Shown: in pieces, positions 1 to 6,968 of the stretch | Layout of the letters: the number at the start of each line of letters is the position of its first letter | Position numbering within the stretch: the first letter of the stretch is position 1 | Assembly: GCA_050049955.1 (NCBI GenBank) | Contig: JASFVG010000091.1 | Coordinates: 1-12,648 of the forward strand | From: SKLM01 sp050049955 | Lineage (GTDB): Bacteria; Chloroflexota; Anaerolineae; B4-G1 | Length of the DNA: 12,648 bases | Reading direction: 5' to 3' | Program-made: the position numbers and the translations under genes | Notes under the pieces: generated by a model | Told to the model about the DNA's origin: nothing | Seen by the model: the letters and a program-made list of their open reading frames with translations, nothing else | The model's database searches: none

Positions 1-609
1 CGGTGTCAGAAAGCGCTCCACCGAGCGGGGCAGGTAACGATATGCCGCCGGCTGTCCGCTGAGCAGCCCGGTGATGCGAGGCATCAGATCGGCGAAGTAG
101 AAGCTGAACAGCGGGCCGAGGACGGGTGTGTGCGGCCAGCTCATTTCTAGAGCGACCACTCTCCCCTCATCCCTAACCACACGCCGCTGCTCGGCCAGGG
201 CCTGCGGTACGTCCGTGACGTTTCGAAGTACGAAGGCACTGACGGCCGCGTCGAAGGTCTCGTCGGGGAACGGGAGATGGAGACCGTCGGCCTGCGACCA
301 GAGCGTCCGAGGGCTATCGATCTTGTGCCGCCCCACGGCCATCATTGGGGCCGTTGGGTCTACTCCGAAGACTGTGGCATCAGACCAGCGGGCCGCCAGG
401 GCCAGCGTCATATCGCCGGTACCGACGCCTACATCTAGCACCCGCCCGTTTGATGGCAGCCTGGCGGCTTCCGCGGCCAGCCGACGCCAATGCCGATCGC
501 GCCCCAGCGACATTAGCCGATTGAGTATGTCGTAGCGCCGAGCGATCCGCGCGAAGAGCTCAGGGGAATCGGCTGGACTGGAGAACTCTCTCCTGGGCCG
601 GGGTGTCAC
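1..609 (-). CDS. ubiE: UbiE/MenG-family quinone C-methyltransferase, C-terminus cut by window edge
   Basis: SAM-dependent methyltransferase that in this family methylates the ring of demethylmenaquinone or a ubiquinone precursor at the inner membrane face. The 203 visible codons run without a stop to base 1. The N-terminal family signature FARIARRYDILNRLMSLG (residues 19-36) is followed by the SAM motif I, VLDVGVGTGDMTLA (57-70), an acidic residue in FGVDP (81-85) expected to bind the ribose, the post-I segment DGLHLPFPDETFDAA (108-122), FVLRNV (126-131) and the family-specific YRYLPRSVERF (190-200). The family is usually about 230-250 aa, so perhaps 30-45 residues lie outside. The GTG at 609 is chosen because an in-frame stop lies upstream and the first internal ATG would remove the signature. 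No clear Shine-Dalgarno is visible. It lies 52 bases after ridA on the same strand. Menaquinone versus ubiquinone cannot be decided from sequence; menaquinone fits a Chloroflexota host (inference). Confidence 0.9.
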   Translation of the reverse strand, partial: MTPRPRREFSSPADSPELFARIARRYDILNRLMSLGRDRHWRRLAAEAARLPSNGRVLDVGVGTGDMTLALAARWSDATVFGVDPTAPMMAVGRHKIDSPRTLWSQADGLHLPFPDETFDAAVSAFVLRNVTDVPQALAEQRRVVRDEGRVVALEMSWPHTPVLGPLFSFYFADLMPRITGLLSGQPAAYRYLPRSVERFLTP

Positions 610-661
610 GGACGGCCCCGGGATCGCGGCCGCCGGCCGGGCAGTTCAATTCTGGACCGGG

Positions 662-1081
662 CTAGCAGCAGCCACACCCTTCCTTCACGTCCTCGCAGTC
701 GCAGGCCTCGGCCACAGCCTCGATCTCTACGCGCCCGCCCAGGGGCAGAGCAGCGACCTGAACAGCTGATCGTGCCGGCGGAGCATCCGCGAAGAATCCG
801 GCGTAGACCTCATTCATTCGCGAGAATTCCTCGATGTCCTGGAGGAAGACGGTGACCTTAACGACATGCTGAAGACACGATCCGCTGGCTTCCAGCACGG
901 CCTGCACGTTCTCGAGCGCCTGCCGGGTCTGACTCTCAATATCGGGCCCAGCGAAGTCTTTGGTGCCAGGGATGATGCCTAGCTGCCCGGCGGTGAAGAC
1001 GAAATCCCCCAGACGTACGCCCTGAGAGTACGGTCCGACGGCGGCCGGTGCTTGATCGGTGGTTATGATTTGTTTGTTCAT
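662..1081 (-). CDS. ridA: RidA family enamine/imine deaminase with cysteine-rich C-terminal tail
   Basis: RidA proteins are small trimeric enzymes that hydrolyse reactive enamine/imine intermediates, such as those released by PLP-dependent threonine or serine dehydratases, to keto acids and ammonia in the cytosol. This 139-aa protein shows the whole fold signature: TDQAPAAVGPYSQGV (8-22), FTAGQLGI (29-36), TRQALENVQAVLEASG (52-67), VVKVTVFLQDI (73-83), the NEVY segment (90-93), PPARSAVQV (101-109) with the substrate-carboxylate arginine at R104, and GGRVEIEAVA (115-124). The family normally ends about there. This one adds 15 residues with five cysteines (C127, C129, C136, C138, C139), ending GCGCC. 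The ATG at 1081 has AAGGAG six bases upstream. It follows the penicillin acylase gene on the same strand after 152 bases, and I see no convincing promoter in that gap. The enzyme call is sure; the role of the tail is unknown. Confidence 0.95.
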   Translation of the reverse strand: MNKQIITTDQAPAAVGPYSQGVRLGDFVFTAGQLGIIPGTKDFAGPDIESQTRQALENVQAVLEASGSCLQHVVKVTVFLQDIEEFSRMNEVYAGFFADAPPARSAVQVAALPLGGRVEIEAVAEACDCEDVKEGCGCC

Positions 1082-1233
1082 GTCTGGCTCCTTGGTCTGT
1101 CTGCATCCAATGATCCATCTCTGGCGCGAATCTGCGAGAAAAGGCTGGCTATGGGCGGGCGACCACGACCGCGGCTTACTGGATTCACACGGCCCCTGAC
1201 ACCTGTTCCCACGACCTCATCATACCGGCCCGA

Positions 1234-3660
1234 CTAGGGCCTCAGCACAAAGCCCCCTTCGGCACTCGCCTCCACGGCCTCCCGCTCCCACAGCATCGGA
1301 TGGTATTCGATGTTCCGCCATGGATCGATCATATCGTCGTAGTGTCGATGGAACGGATGACCCGATTGCCCGGTGGTGTGCATGGAAACTGAGCGGGTGA
1401 AATCGCCAAGATCGACGACCTGACGTTGGGAGGCGACGGTCTGAACGGCAAAGGGCTCGCTCAGGCTGTAGCTCTCTTGATTGACCGTCGCCAGAGAGCC
1501 GTCTACCTCAAACGGCCCCCGATTGAACAGGGCCTCGACAACTCCGATACCGCACGCCCCCAGGGACTGGTTGTCGAACGATGCGGTGTGCAGGTCACCC
1601 CACCGCCACCCATCCATGTTGGTACCAGAGGTCTCAGACAGCGTATAGACCGCATTGTCCAAAGCCCTCAGCATAATCCCATCTCGAGTCTCCACCGAGG
1701 AAGTGGTGACGTCGTCAAACCAGCAGGACCTCGGGTCGGGCAGCAGTGTCCGAAGCGCTTGCATGAGCGAAGGGCGGGCCTCATCAAGGAGGTGTTGTCC
1801 CAGCTCGTCCTCGAAGGTGGCGTCGATCAACTCTATCCGAAAGGTCTCAAAGAGGGCAGCAGCACCACTGTCCCGCGTTGCTCGCCCCTCCCAGGCGCTC
1901 AGAAGCGCGAGCGCCTCCGCCAGGCGTGGTTCATCGGCGGTCAACTGCAGCACGAAAGGTAGGACCTCCTGTGCCCAGACAGACGTGAGATCGGCCTGAG
2001 CGGCCTGCATGTCGGCGAGAGACAGCTTGGAGTCGGACTCGATCAGATCCCGGATGCGCTTCGCCCGGTAACCATAGTCCCAGTCTTTCGTGAGCAGGTA
2101 GGGGTAGTCACGCCCGACGACGGCGTTGTTGGCCGCGACGATGAAGCCCTCCGGCGGATTGAGCGTCCGCGGCAGCTCATCGAAGGGAATCGTATCGACC
2201 CACTCGTGTTCCCCGGTCCAGCCCGGCACCGGCATCGTGCCGTCGCCGGACGCACGGATTGGAATCACTCCCGGGGCCTGGTAGCCGATGTTGCCGTCAA
2301 CGTCAGCGTACACGAAGTTTTGGCTGGGTACATCCCAATACGAAAGCGCCTCGCGGAACTCCTGCCACTTGCGGGCCTGATCTAAGAGCAGGATACTCCT
2401 GAAGATCGTGCCGGGCTGGAGCGCCGTCCACGACAGGGCGAGCGGCTGCCATCCGAAGGACCAAGGCTCGTCTGTCCCACCGCCAACATCGTTGATGATC
2501 GGGCCATGGTGGGTGACCCTCACGTTCACGACCACAGGCTCGTCCTGCCCGGCGACCGGGATCTCCTCGCGGATGATCTCCATGTCAAGCCATCGGCCCT
2601 GAAACTCGTATTGGTTAGGATCATCTGGGTTGACCTTCTCGATAAAGAGATCCTGGACGTCCGGTCCCAGGTTCGTGACACCCCAGGCGATGCGGTCATT
2701 GTGGCCGATGACCACGCCGGGAGTGCTCGCGAAGGAGAACCCAACAACGTTGTAGGGGCATTCAGGGCCCACTGGATCGCAGTGCAAGCCGATTTCGTAC
2801 CAGATAGAGGGCATTTGGATACCCAGATGGGTATCGTTGGCCAGAAGCGGCATACCCGTGTCGCTTCGATCGCCGGCCACAACCCAGCTATTGCTGCCGA
2901 GGTGTTCTCCTGCCCCCAGCGCGACCGGTTCCAGGAAGGCATCGGGTACATGCGAGAGTGAGGCCTCGGAGGGAAGCCCAGCCACAATCACTGGGTACTC
3001 CTCTGGATAGGAGGGGACCAGGACATCGACTGCCGCGCTCCCCAGTCGGGCAGCCAGGTTGGCGCGCAGTAGCTCATCGGTCCTGTTGCCCGATAGATCC
3101 CACGCCATCACTTTGCCCCAGGTCACAGTGTTGAGAGGGGTCCACGGCTCGATCTCAATCTGGTCCCCGGTCAAGCCCAGGATGGTGAATTCCAGTCCTA
3201 GTGGCCCCGCGTGGCTGGAGATGTACGCATTCACGCCCCGCGCATAGGCCTCCAGAACGGACTTTGTTTCCTCGTCCATCAGTTCCAGTTCACGGCCGGC
3301 GGCGCGATGCCAACCGACGGTGCGGATGAAGCGGTCCTGTTCCAGCGCAGATTCGCCCAGAATCTCCGACAGGCGCCCTGACCCGATGCGACGCCAGAAC
3401 TCCATCTGCCAGAAGCGATCCTGGGCGTGGGCGTAGCCCTGAGCGAAGAACAGATCGTCGGCGTTGGAAGCGTAGACGTGAGGGATACCCCAATCGTCGC
3501 GGAGGATGGTGACCTCGTCCTGGAGGCCATCGATCTGAATCGTGCCGTCCGTCTCCGGCCAGCAACGACGGACGGCGAGGGCTCCGCCGCCCAGGCCGAC
3601 CAGACCGATGACTAGAAGGACCGAGAGTGCCACCAGCAGGAAACGAGCGGGCTTGCCCAT
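1234..3660 (-). CDS. Penicillin acylase family (Ntn-hydrolase) amidase, membrane-anchored
   Basis: Penicillin-acylase-family enzymes are made as one chain, cut themselves to free an N-terminal serine, and hydrolyse amide bonds in acylated substrates (beta-lactams, acyl-homoserine lactones or other N-acyl compounds). The 808-aa length fits the family. A hydrophobic N-terminus (about 7-29) is a signal peptide or anchor. The alpha part has RDDWGIPHVYASNADDLFFA (54-73) and GYAHAQDRFWQMEFWRR (75-91). The autocleavage site is LG|SNSWVVAG, making S256 the nucleophile and the first residue of the beta subunit. The beta part shows LLANDTHLG (271-279), SQNFVYADVDGNIGY (445-459) and the NPPEG...AANN segment (500-511) that supplies the oxyanion asparagine in relatives. 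The start at 3660 has a GAGG-rich Shine-Dalgarno and its own promoter at 3705-3733. Substrate cannot be read from sequence; quorum quenching is possible but unproven. Confidence 0.93.
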   Translation of the reverse strand: MGKPARFLLVALSVLLVIGLVGLGGGALAVRRCWPETDGTIQIDGLQDEVTILRDDWGIPHVYASNADDLFFAQGYAHAQDRFWQMEFWRRIGSGRLSEILGESALEQDRFIRTVGWHRAAGRELELMDEETKSVLEAYARGVNAYISSHAGPLGLEFTILGLTGDQIEIEPWTPLNTVTWGKVMAWDLSGNRTDELLRANLAARLGSAAVDVLVPSYPEEYPVIVAGLPSEASLSHVPDAFLEPVALGAGEHLGSNSWVVAGDRSDTGMPLLANDTHLGIQMPSIWYEIGLHCDPVGPECPYNVVGFSFASTPGVVIGHNDRIAWGVTNLGPDVQDLFIEKVNPDDPNQYEFQGRWLDMEIIREEIPVAGQDEPVVVNVRVTHHGPIINDVGGGTDEPWSFGWQPLALSWTALQPGTIFRSILLLDQARKWQEFREALSYWDVPSQNFVYADVDGNIGYQAPGVIPIRASGDGTMPVPGWTGEHEWVDTIPFDELPRTLNPPEGFIVAANNAVVGRDYPYLLTKDWDYGYRAKRIRDLIESDSKLSLADMQAAQADLTSVWAQEVLPFVLQLTADEPRLAEALALLSAWEGRATRDSGAAALFETFRIELIDATFEDELGQHLLDEARPSLMQALRTLLPDPRSCWFDDVTTSSVETRDGIMLRALDNAVYTLSETSGTNMDGWRWGDLHTASFDNQSLGACGIGVVEALFNRGPFEVDGSLATVNQESYSLSEPFAVQTVASQRQVVDLGDFTRSVSMHTTGQSGHPFHRHYDDMIDPWRNIEYHPMLWEREAVEASAEGGFVLRP

Positions 3661-3704
3661 GAGGTGCCTCTACCTCTCCCTTTGTCACGCACGGGACGGT
3701 GGCG

Positions 3705-3733
3705 ATTATAGCGTGCCGAAGATGCGAAGTCAA
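3705..3733 (-). promoter_or_regulatory. Strong sigma70-type promoter for the penicillin acylase gene
   Basis: On the minus strand, TTGACT (3733-3728) is followed after 17 bases by a perfect TATAAT (3710-3705). Transcription should begin near 3698 and leave a leader of about 38 bases before the ATG at 3660. It lies in the 146-bp gap after the epimerase gene, so the acylase does not depend on the upstream TetR-epimerase operon. Confidence 0.8.
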
Positions 3734-3806
3734 ACCATGAGGCCCAAGCGGGAACCGCCAGAAGAACGCGGGTGACCGGCAGTGCCGATGCACGAGGGGT
3801 GTGCAG

Positions 3807-4811
3807 TCAGATGGGGGTGGGTGCCGATGCTCGCTTCCGCCATCCAAACGCGAACTGGCGATAGATGGGAGACCTCATAAGCAGCCCAAACCGGACAGCT
3901 GGGCGGAAGAACCGAATGAGGCGGGTCTTGAAGCCAGCCAGCTCTACCATCTCCGCGACGTAGTCCTTCAGATCGCGCTGCTGGTAGCGCAGCAGCCGTT
4001 GGCTCTCGGCCGAGTCGACCCAATCCGTAGGGAAGGGCACTGAACCGAAGGCTCTCTCTGGCAGCATGCCAACCCCCATCGCCTCCAGGACGGCCTGCAC
4101 GATCTCGCGATACGTGTAGCGGCAGCGCGGTCCGCCGCCGATCAGGAGTGTCTTGCCCCAGATTCTTTCGCTAGTCACCCCATTCGCGATGGCCACAGCG
4201 ACATCGCGGGTATGGACGAACTCCATACGATTGCAGAGGGGCACGTCGAACATCCCCGGATCGAGCTTGATCGCAAGGGGTAGCGTGGCCGCCAGCCTGA
4301 GAATCGACCACTCCAGCCCTGACAGCTTGATCATTCGCTCGCAAGCCACTTTGTGGCGTGAGTAGTACTCAATAGGGTAAACCGGATCCGAGACGGTTCT
4401 AGGCGGCGGTTGATCCTGCGTTTTTCCGAAGACATGGTACGACGAGGTGAAGATGAGCTTCGGCGCCTCAGGTAGGGCTCTCATCGCGGCCAGCAGGTTG
4501 CGGGTGCCGCCGATGTTGATCTCCCGTGCCCAATCAGGCCGGCGCTCCGACTCGACGCCCGTTGCCGACATCTTGGGGATGATGAACGCCAGATGAACCA
4601 CCATGTCCTGGTGGCGAACGGCCGCGGCAACCGCCTCCCGTTCCCGGAGATCGCCCCAACACGTCTCTATCTGCCCTTCGAAACGCGCGGCGGTCCTCCT
4701 GTTCACCGGTGTCTTGAGGTCGAAACAGCGCAGTTGATGACCACGCTTGGCAAGCTCCTCCAATGTACTTGTTCCAACGTTCCCGAATGCACCCGTGACA
4801 AGAATTCTCAT
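3807..4811 (-). CDS. NAD(P)-dependent epimerase/dehydratase family protein (extended SDR)
   Basis: An extended short-chain dehydrogenase/reductase of 334 aa. It starts with the Rossmann motif TGAFGNVG (6-13, GxxGxxG). An acidic residue, D31, ends the second strand in CFDL, which usually means NAD(H) preference. GDLRERE (53-59) and VVHLAFI (71-77) are typical cofactor-side segments. The catalytic elements are TSSYHVFG (122-129, serine at 123/124) and YYSRHK (149-154, YxxxK with Y150 and K154). The C-terminal third, with LLIGGG at 222-227, binds substrate and differs among relatives, so the sugar, sterol or flavonoid-like substrate is unknown. It begins one base after the TetR stop codon, and its Shine-Dalgarno AAGGAG lies inside the tetR end, so the two are co-transcribed and probably translationally coupled. 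The context suggests the TetR protein controls it. The basic tail (about 300-330) is unexplained. Confidence 0.85.
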   Translation of the reverse strand: MRILVTGAFGNVGTSTLEELAKRGHQLRCFDLKTPVNRRTAARFEGQIETCWGDLREREAVAAAVRHQDMVVHLAFIIPKMSATGVESERRPDWAREINIGGTRNLLAAMRALPEAPKLIFTSSYHVFGKTQDQPPPRTVSDPVYPIEYYSRHKVACERMIKLSGLEWSILRLAATLPLAIKLDPGMFDVPLCNRMEFVHTRDVAVAIANGVTSERIWGKTLLIGGGPRCRYTYREIVQAVLEAMGVGMLPERAFGSVPFPTDWVDSAESQRLLRYQQRDLKDYVAEMVELAGFKTRLIRFFRPAVRFGLLMRSPIYRQFAFGWRKRASAPTPI

Positions 4812-4812
4812 C

Positions 4813-5412
4813 TCACTCCTTGACCGCTATCCCGCGCAGCAGCATCCGCATACTTTCCCCCGCCACCTGGCCCCAGTCCGCCCCCTCCGTGTCGAGCAGC
4901 CCCTGTACTACAAGACCGACCGCCAGCGAGACGATGACACGGGCAGCGGTATCGGGGTCGACCGGGCGCAGCGTGCCCTCAGTGACGCCGGACTCAATCA
5001 TCCGGGAGAAGAAGGCGCGGTAGCGTCGATATGGGGCGATGGTCGCCTCCCAGACATCCGCTTCGCGGGCAGCCCTCGTCCAGAAGTCCAAGAAGAGGGG
5101 CAGCTGCTCTCCGCCGGCTTGGAACACCTGCCGGATGATGCCGGTCATCCGCATAAGCTCCTCCGGCACCGAGGCATCCTCGGCGCGGATGCCCTCGAGC
5201 TGCTCATCCAACGCCGCGAGCCAACGCTCCAACAGCTCCAGAAACAGCGCTTGTTTGCTGGGAAAGTGGTGGTAGAAGGCACCCTTGCTGACCTGGGCCC
5301 TTTGGCAGATCTCTGCCACGCCGGTGCTTCCATAGCCGTGTTCTGCAAAACCACCTAGTGCAGCTTCCAGAATCCTGGTGCGCGTCTCCTCGCCTCGCTG
5401 TTGAGTCGCCAT
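4813..5412 (-). CDS. TetR/AcrR family transcriptional regulator
   Basis: A 199-aa one-component repressor of typical TetR length. The N-terminal DNA-binding domain runs from about 10 to 56. It contains RILEAALGGFAEHGYGSTGV (13-32) and the recognition helix region QVSKGAFYHHFPSKQALF (40-57), a near-consensus TetR signature. The rest is the helical ligand and dimer domain, with a segment (about 108-180) resembling the TetR_C type found in regulators of the YfiR/AcrR kind. The ATG at 5412 has a strong GGAGGT Shine-Dalgarno eight bases upstream. The promoter at 5458-5485 carries a palindromic operator at 5441-5454, which suggests autorepression relieved by an unknown small ligand. The gene is first in an operon with the epimerase, so that enzyme, and perhaps its substrate, is the likely target of control (inference). 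Confidence 0.95.
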   Translation of the reverse strand: MATQQRGEETRTRILEAALGGFAEHGYGSTGVAEICQRAQVSKGAFYHHFPSKQALFLELLERWLAALDEQLEGIRAEDASVPEELMRMTGIIRQVFQAGGEQLPLFLDFWTRAAREADVWEATIAPYRRYRAFFSRMIESGVTEGTLRPVDPDTAARVIVSLAVGLVVQGLLDTEGADWGQVAGESMRMLLRGIAVKE

Positions 5413-5440
5413 TCCGCTGTACCTCCGGCTTCACTAACAA

Positions 5441-5454
5441 ACCGACTGGTCGGT
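5441..5454. promoter_or_regulatory. Palindromic operator, probable TetR autoregulatory site
   Basis: ACCGAC-TG-GTCGGT is a perfect inverted repeat with 6-base arms and a 2-base centre; the flanks (AA on one side, ATT on the other) extend the partial symmetry. It begins three bases downstream of the -10 box of the TetR promoter and should cover the transcription start, 29 bases before the ATG. Operators of this ACCGAC/GTCGGT type are common upstream of TetR genes. Binding by this regulator is inferred from position and symmetry. Confidence 0.8.
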
Positions 5455-5457
5455 ATT

Positions 5458-5485
5458 ATTCTACCCATGCTCCGGCGATTGTCAA
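5458..5485 (-). promoter_or_regulatory. Promoter of the tetR-epimerase operon
   Basis: On the minus strand a perfect TTGACA (5485-5480) is followed after 16 bases by TAGAAT (5463-5458), one mismatch from the consensus -10. The palindromic operator begins just downstream, so a bound repressor would block initiation. The leader is roughly 40 bases long. Confidence 0.8.
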
Positions 5486-5520
5486 GCTGCCGTTGCGGTC
5501 GACGCCGAGTTAGCCTGTGC

Positions 5521-5549
5521 TTTACCATTCTGCAAAACTGAGGTACAAT
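5521..5549 (+). promoter_or_regulatory. Promoter of the LysM/L,D-transpeptidase gene
   Basis: TTTACC (5521-5526, 4 of 6 consensus bases) and TACAAT (5544-5549, 5 of 6) are 17 bases apart and face the gene at 5590. Transcription would start near 5556. This promoter does not overlap the TetR operator about 70 bases away, so repression by TetR is not obviously shared. Confidence 0.65.
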
Positions 5550-5589
5550 GGCGGTGCTAGGGAGTTGCTGCAACCGGGAGGGAGACACA

Positions 5590-6378
5590 ATGCGAAGGAT
5601 ACTGACGGTCGTCATTGTACTTGTCTTGACGCTGGTCATTGCGACGCCTGCCCTGGGTTCAACCATCCACACCGTGCAACGTGGCGAGAACCTGTACAGG
5701 ATCGGGCTGCGCTACGGTGTTACGGTCAACGCTCTGGTAGCTGCCAACGGGCTACGAAATGCCAACCACGTGTGGGTCGGGCAGCGACTGGTCGTTCCCA
5801 CGGGCAGCAGTCCGAGCTCAAGCGCCACCTCTTCGGGCGTCCATGTCGTCCGCCGGGGGGAGAATCTGTACCGCATCGCGCGGAGCTACGGCCTGTCGTA
5901 CTACACACTGGCGAGTGCGAATGGAATCGCCAATCCCAACCACATCTACGTGGGGCAGCGGCTGACGATCCCCGGAAGCGGTGGCTCGCCGTCGCCTCAG
6001 CCCTCGAATCCATCCCCTGCCAGCAGCGGTCGCTGGATCGACGTCAACCTCAGCACACAGCGGCTCACGGCATACGTGGGAAGTACACCCGTCCGTAGCA
6101 CACTGGTTTCCACGGGGTTGCCGCGAACACCAACGGTCACGGGCAGCTACCGCATCTACGTCAAGTACACCTCTACGGCTATGTCCGGGCCGGGCTACTA
6201 TCTGCCCAATGTCCCGTACACCATGTACTTCTATCGCGGCTATGGCATCCATGGGACCTATTGGCACTCAAACTTCGGCCACCCCATGAGCCACGGCTGC
6301 ATCAATCTGCCGACGTCCGAGGCTCAGTGGCTCTTCTACTGGGCGTCGGTGGGCACGCTGGTCAAGATTCACTACTAG
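5590..6378 (+). CDS. Secreted double-LysM L,D-transpeptidase (YkuD domain)
   Basis: A 262-aa exported cell-wall protein. Residues 1-23 form a signal peptide (basic MRR, hydrophobic core, ALG|S as a likely cleavage site). Two LysM peptidoglycan-binding domains follow: about 26-70 (HTVQRGENLYRIGLRYGV ... VGQRLVVP) and 84-128 (VHVVRRGENLYRIARSYG ... VGQRLTIP), joined by serine-rich linkers. A Pro/Ser linker (129-147) leads to a YkuD L,D-transpeptidase domain (148-262) with the catalytic block H221-G ... S234-H-G-C237-I-N, in which C237 is the nucleophile. Such enzymes form 3-3 crosslinks or attach proteins to peptidoglycan. The ATG at 5590 is chosen over an in-frame ATG at 5548 because GGGAGGGAG lies five bases upstream, the signal peptide then begins correctly, and the 5548 codon sits inside the -10 box. 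It is monocistronic and divergent from tetR. Confidence 0.95.
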   Translation: MRRILTVVIVLVLTLVIATPALGSTIHTVQRGENLYRIGLRYGVTVNALVAANGLRNANHVWVGQRLVVPTGSSPSSSATSSGVHVVRRGENLYRIARSYGLSYYTLASANGIANPNHIYVGQRLTIPGSGGSPSPQPSNPSPASSGRWIDVNLSTQRLTAYVGSTPVRSTLVSTGLPRTPTVTGSYRIYVKYTSTAMSGPGYYLPNVPYTMYFYRGYGIHGTYWHSNFGHPMSHGCINLPTSEAQWLFYWASVGTLVKIHY

Positions 6379-6379
6379 C

Positions 6380-6396
6380 TCGCCCGGACAGGGCGA
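6380..6396 (+). terminator. Stem-loop just after the L,D-transpeptidase stop, possible terminator
   Basis: TCGCCC-ggaca-GGGCGA is a perfect 6-base stem with a 5-base loop, starting one base after the TAG stop. No U-tract follows, so an intrinsic terminator is uncertain; it could act as a Rho-assisted or 3'-end-stabilising hairpin. The GC palindrome at 6414-6425 lies 17 bases downstream. Confidence 0.4.
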
Positions 6397-6648
6397 ATCC
6401 ATCAAGTTGGGGGCCGCCCGGGCGGGTGCCCGGTGTGAGTGCGCCGCCAGGCTGTCCTTCTCACGTAGGTCAGCAAGTGCCGGGCCGTTCGGTCCAGTCC
6501 TTTGGACGAACTCACAGCGGGTCGAGGGCGTCCGCGCTGTTCCAGCCGCCCAAACACCTTTGCGTTGACCTCACCGGCGCTCGATCAGCCGTATTCGACA
6601 GGTTGAGGTCCGGGAACCCCATCAAGATGCCGTTGGACATTCTCCACT

Positions 6649-6678
6649 ATGACCTGCTATCTCATGACCTGCTATCTG
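6649..6678. repeat. 15-bp tandem duplication
   Basis: The unit ATGACCTGCTATCTC is followed directly by ATGACCTGCTATCTG, matching at 14 of 15 bases. It sits in non-coding DNA and looks like a replication-slippage duplication. No function is apparent. Confidence 0.8.
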
Positions 6679-6893
6679 GCGGCGCGGCCGCCCGAATGGG
6701 CCAATAGCCCGAGCCGCCGCCCTTCCCGTCCGGGGAGGGCGACCGGTTGACTCGGTTCTCCAGCACGAACGCCTGCGGCTACCCTTGTCGGGTGGGATCA
6801 GCACTGGTAAACGCCGCATGCCCTGTACCTGGCCGGGAAACCCCCCAGACGGCAAACCCGTTACGATCTGGCTTTGCGACTGAGCGTGGCTCC

Positions 6894-6918
6894 GGTCGCA
6901 GGGGAGATCGCTGCGACC
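6894..6918 (+). promoter_or_regulatory. 8-bp inverted repeat upstream of the zinc-ribbon membrane protein gene
   Basis: GGTCGCAG and CTGCGACC form a perfect 8-base stem with a 9-base loop. It lies 50 bases before the GTG at 6969. No T-run follows, so a simple terminator is not supported. A leader hairpin or a protein-binding palindrome is possible. Confidence 0.45.
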
Positions 6919-6968
6919 CGACCTTCTGATCTGCATCGGCAACAGCGAGGTGAAGCAGGGAGGGATCA

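Larger units (their letters stand above)
6379..6968. other. Gene-free GC-rich gap with stem-loops
   Basis: These 590 bases hold no open frame that looks like a protein: frames on both strands give low-complexity Arg/Pro/Gly-rich translations without motifs or Shine-Dalgarno sites. I see no tRNA (no T-loop GTTCRA followed by an acceptor stem) and no riboswitch core I can name. Visible structure is listed separately: a stem-loop right after the upstream stop, a tandem duplication near 6650 and a strong hairpin at 6894-6918. There is also a 12-base self-complementary GC block at 6414-6425 and a weak GTCCA/TGGAC hairpin near 6490-6507. Confidence 0.6.

Noticed and set aside
128..535. Plus-strand open frame of 135 codons
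   Set aside because: It is opposite the methyltransferase gene, whose minus-strand translation has full family motifs; this frame shows none.
610..661. GC-rich inverted repeat (about 627-639) as terminator between ridA and the methyltransferase gene
   Set aside because: The stem is only 5 bases with a 3-base loop and no T-tract; GC-rich DNA yields such matches by chance.
1426..1962. Plus-strand open frame of 178 codons, and others at 1655-1999 and 2506-2961
   Set aside because: All lie antisense to the penicillin acylase gene and have no motifs or ribosome-binding sites.
4747..5358. Plus-strand open frame of 203 codons
   Set aside because: Antisense to tetR; its translation is a composition effect of GC-rich codons.
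5548..5589. Upstream ATG at 5548 as start of the L,D-transpeptidase
   Set aside because: The codon lies within the -10 box and would put 14 residues before the signal peptide; the ATG at 5590 has the Shine-Dalgarno.
5517..6098. Plus-strand open frame of 193 codons overlapping the LysM gene
   Set aside because: It is in a different frame from the LysM/YkuD protein and has no recognisable motif.
6261..6942. Open frames at 6261-6707 (+) and 6622-6942 (-) as genes in the gap
   Set aside because: Low-complexity Arg/Gly/Pro/Ser-rich translations, no Shine-Dalgarno and no motif; the first also overlaps the end of the L,D-transpeptidase in another frame.
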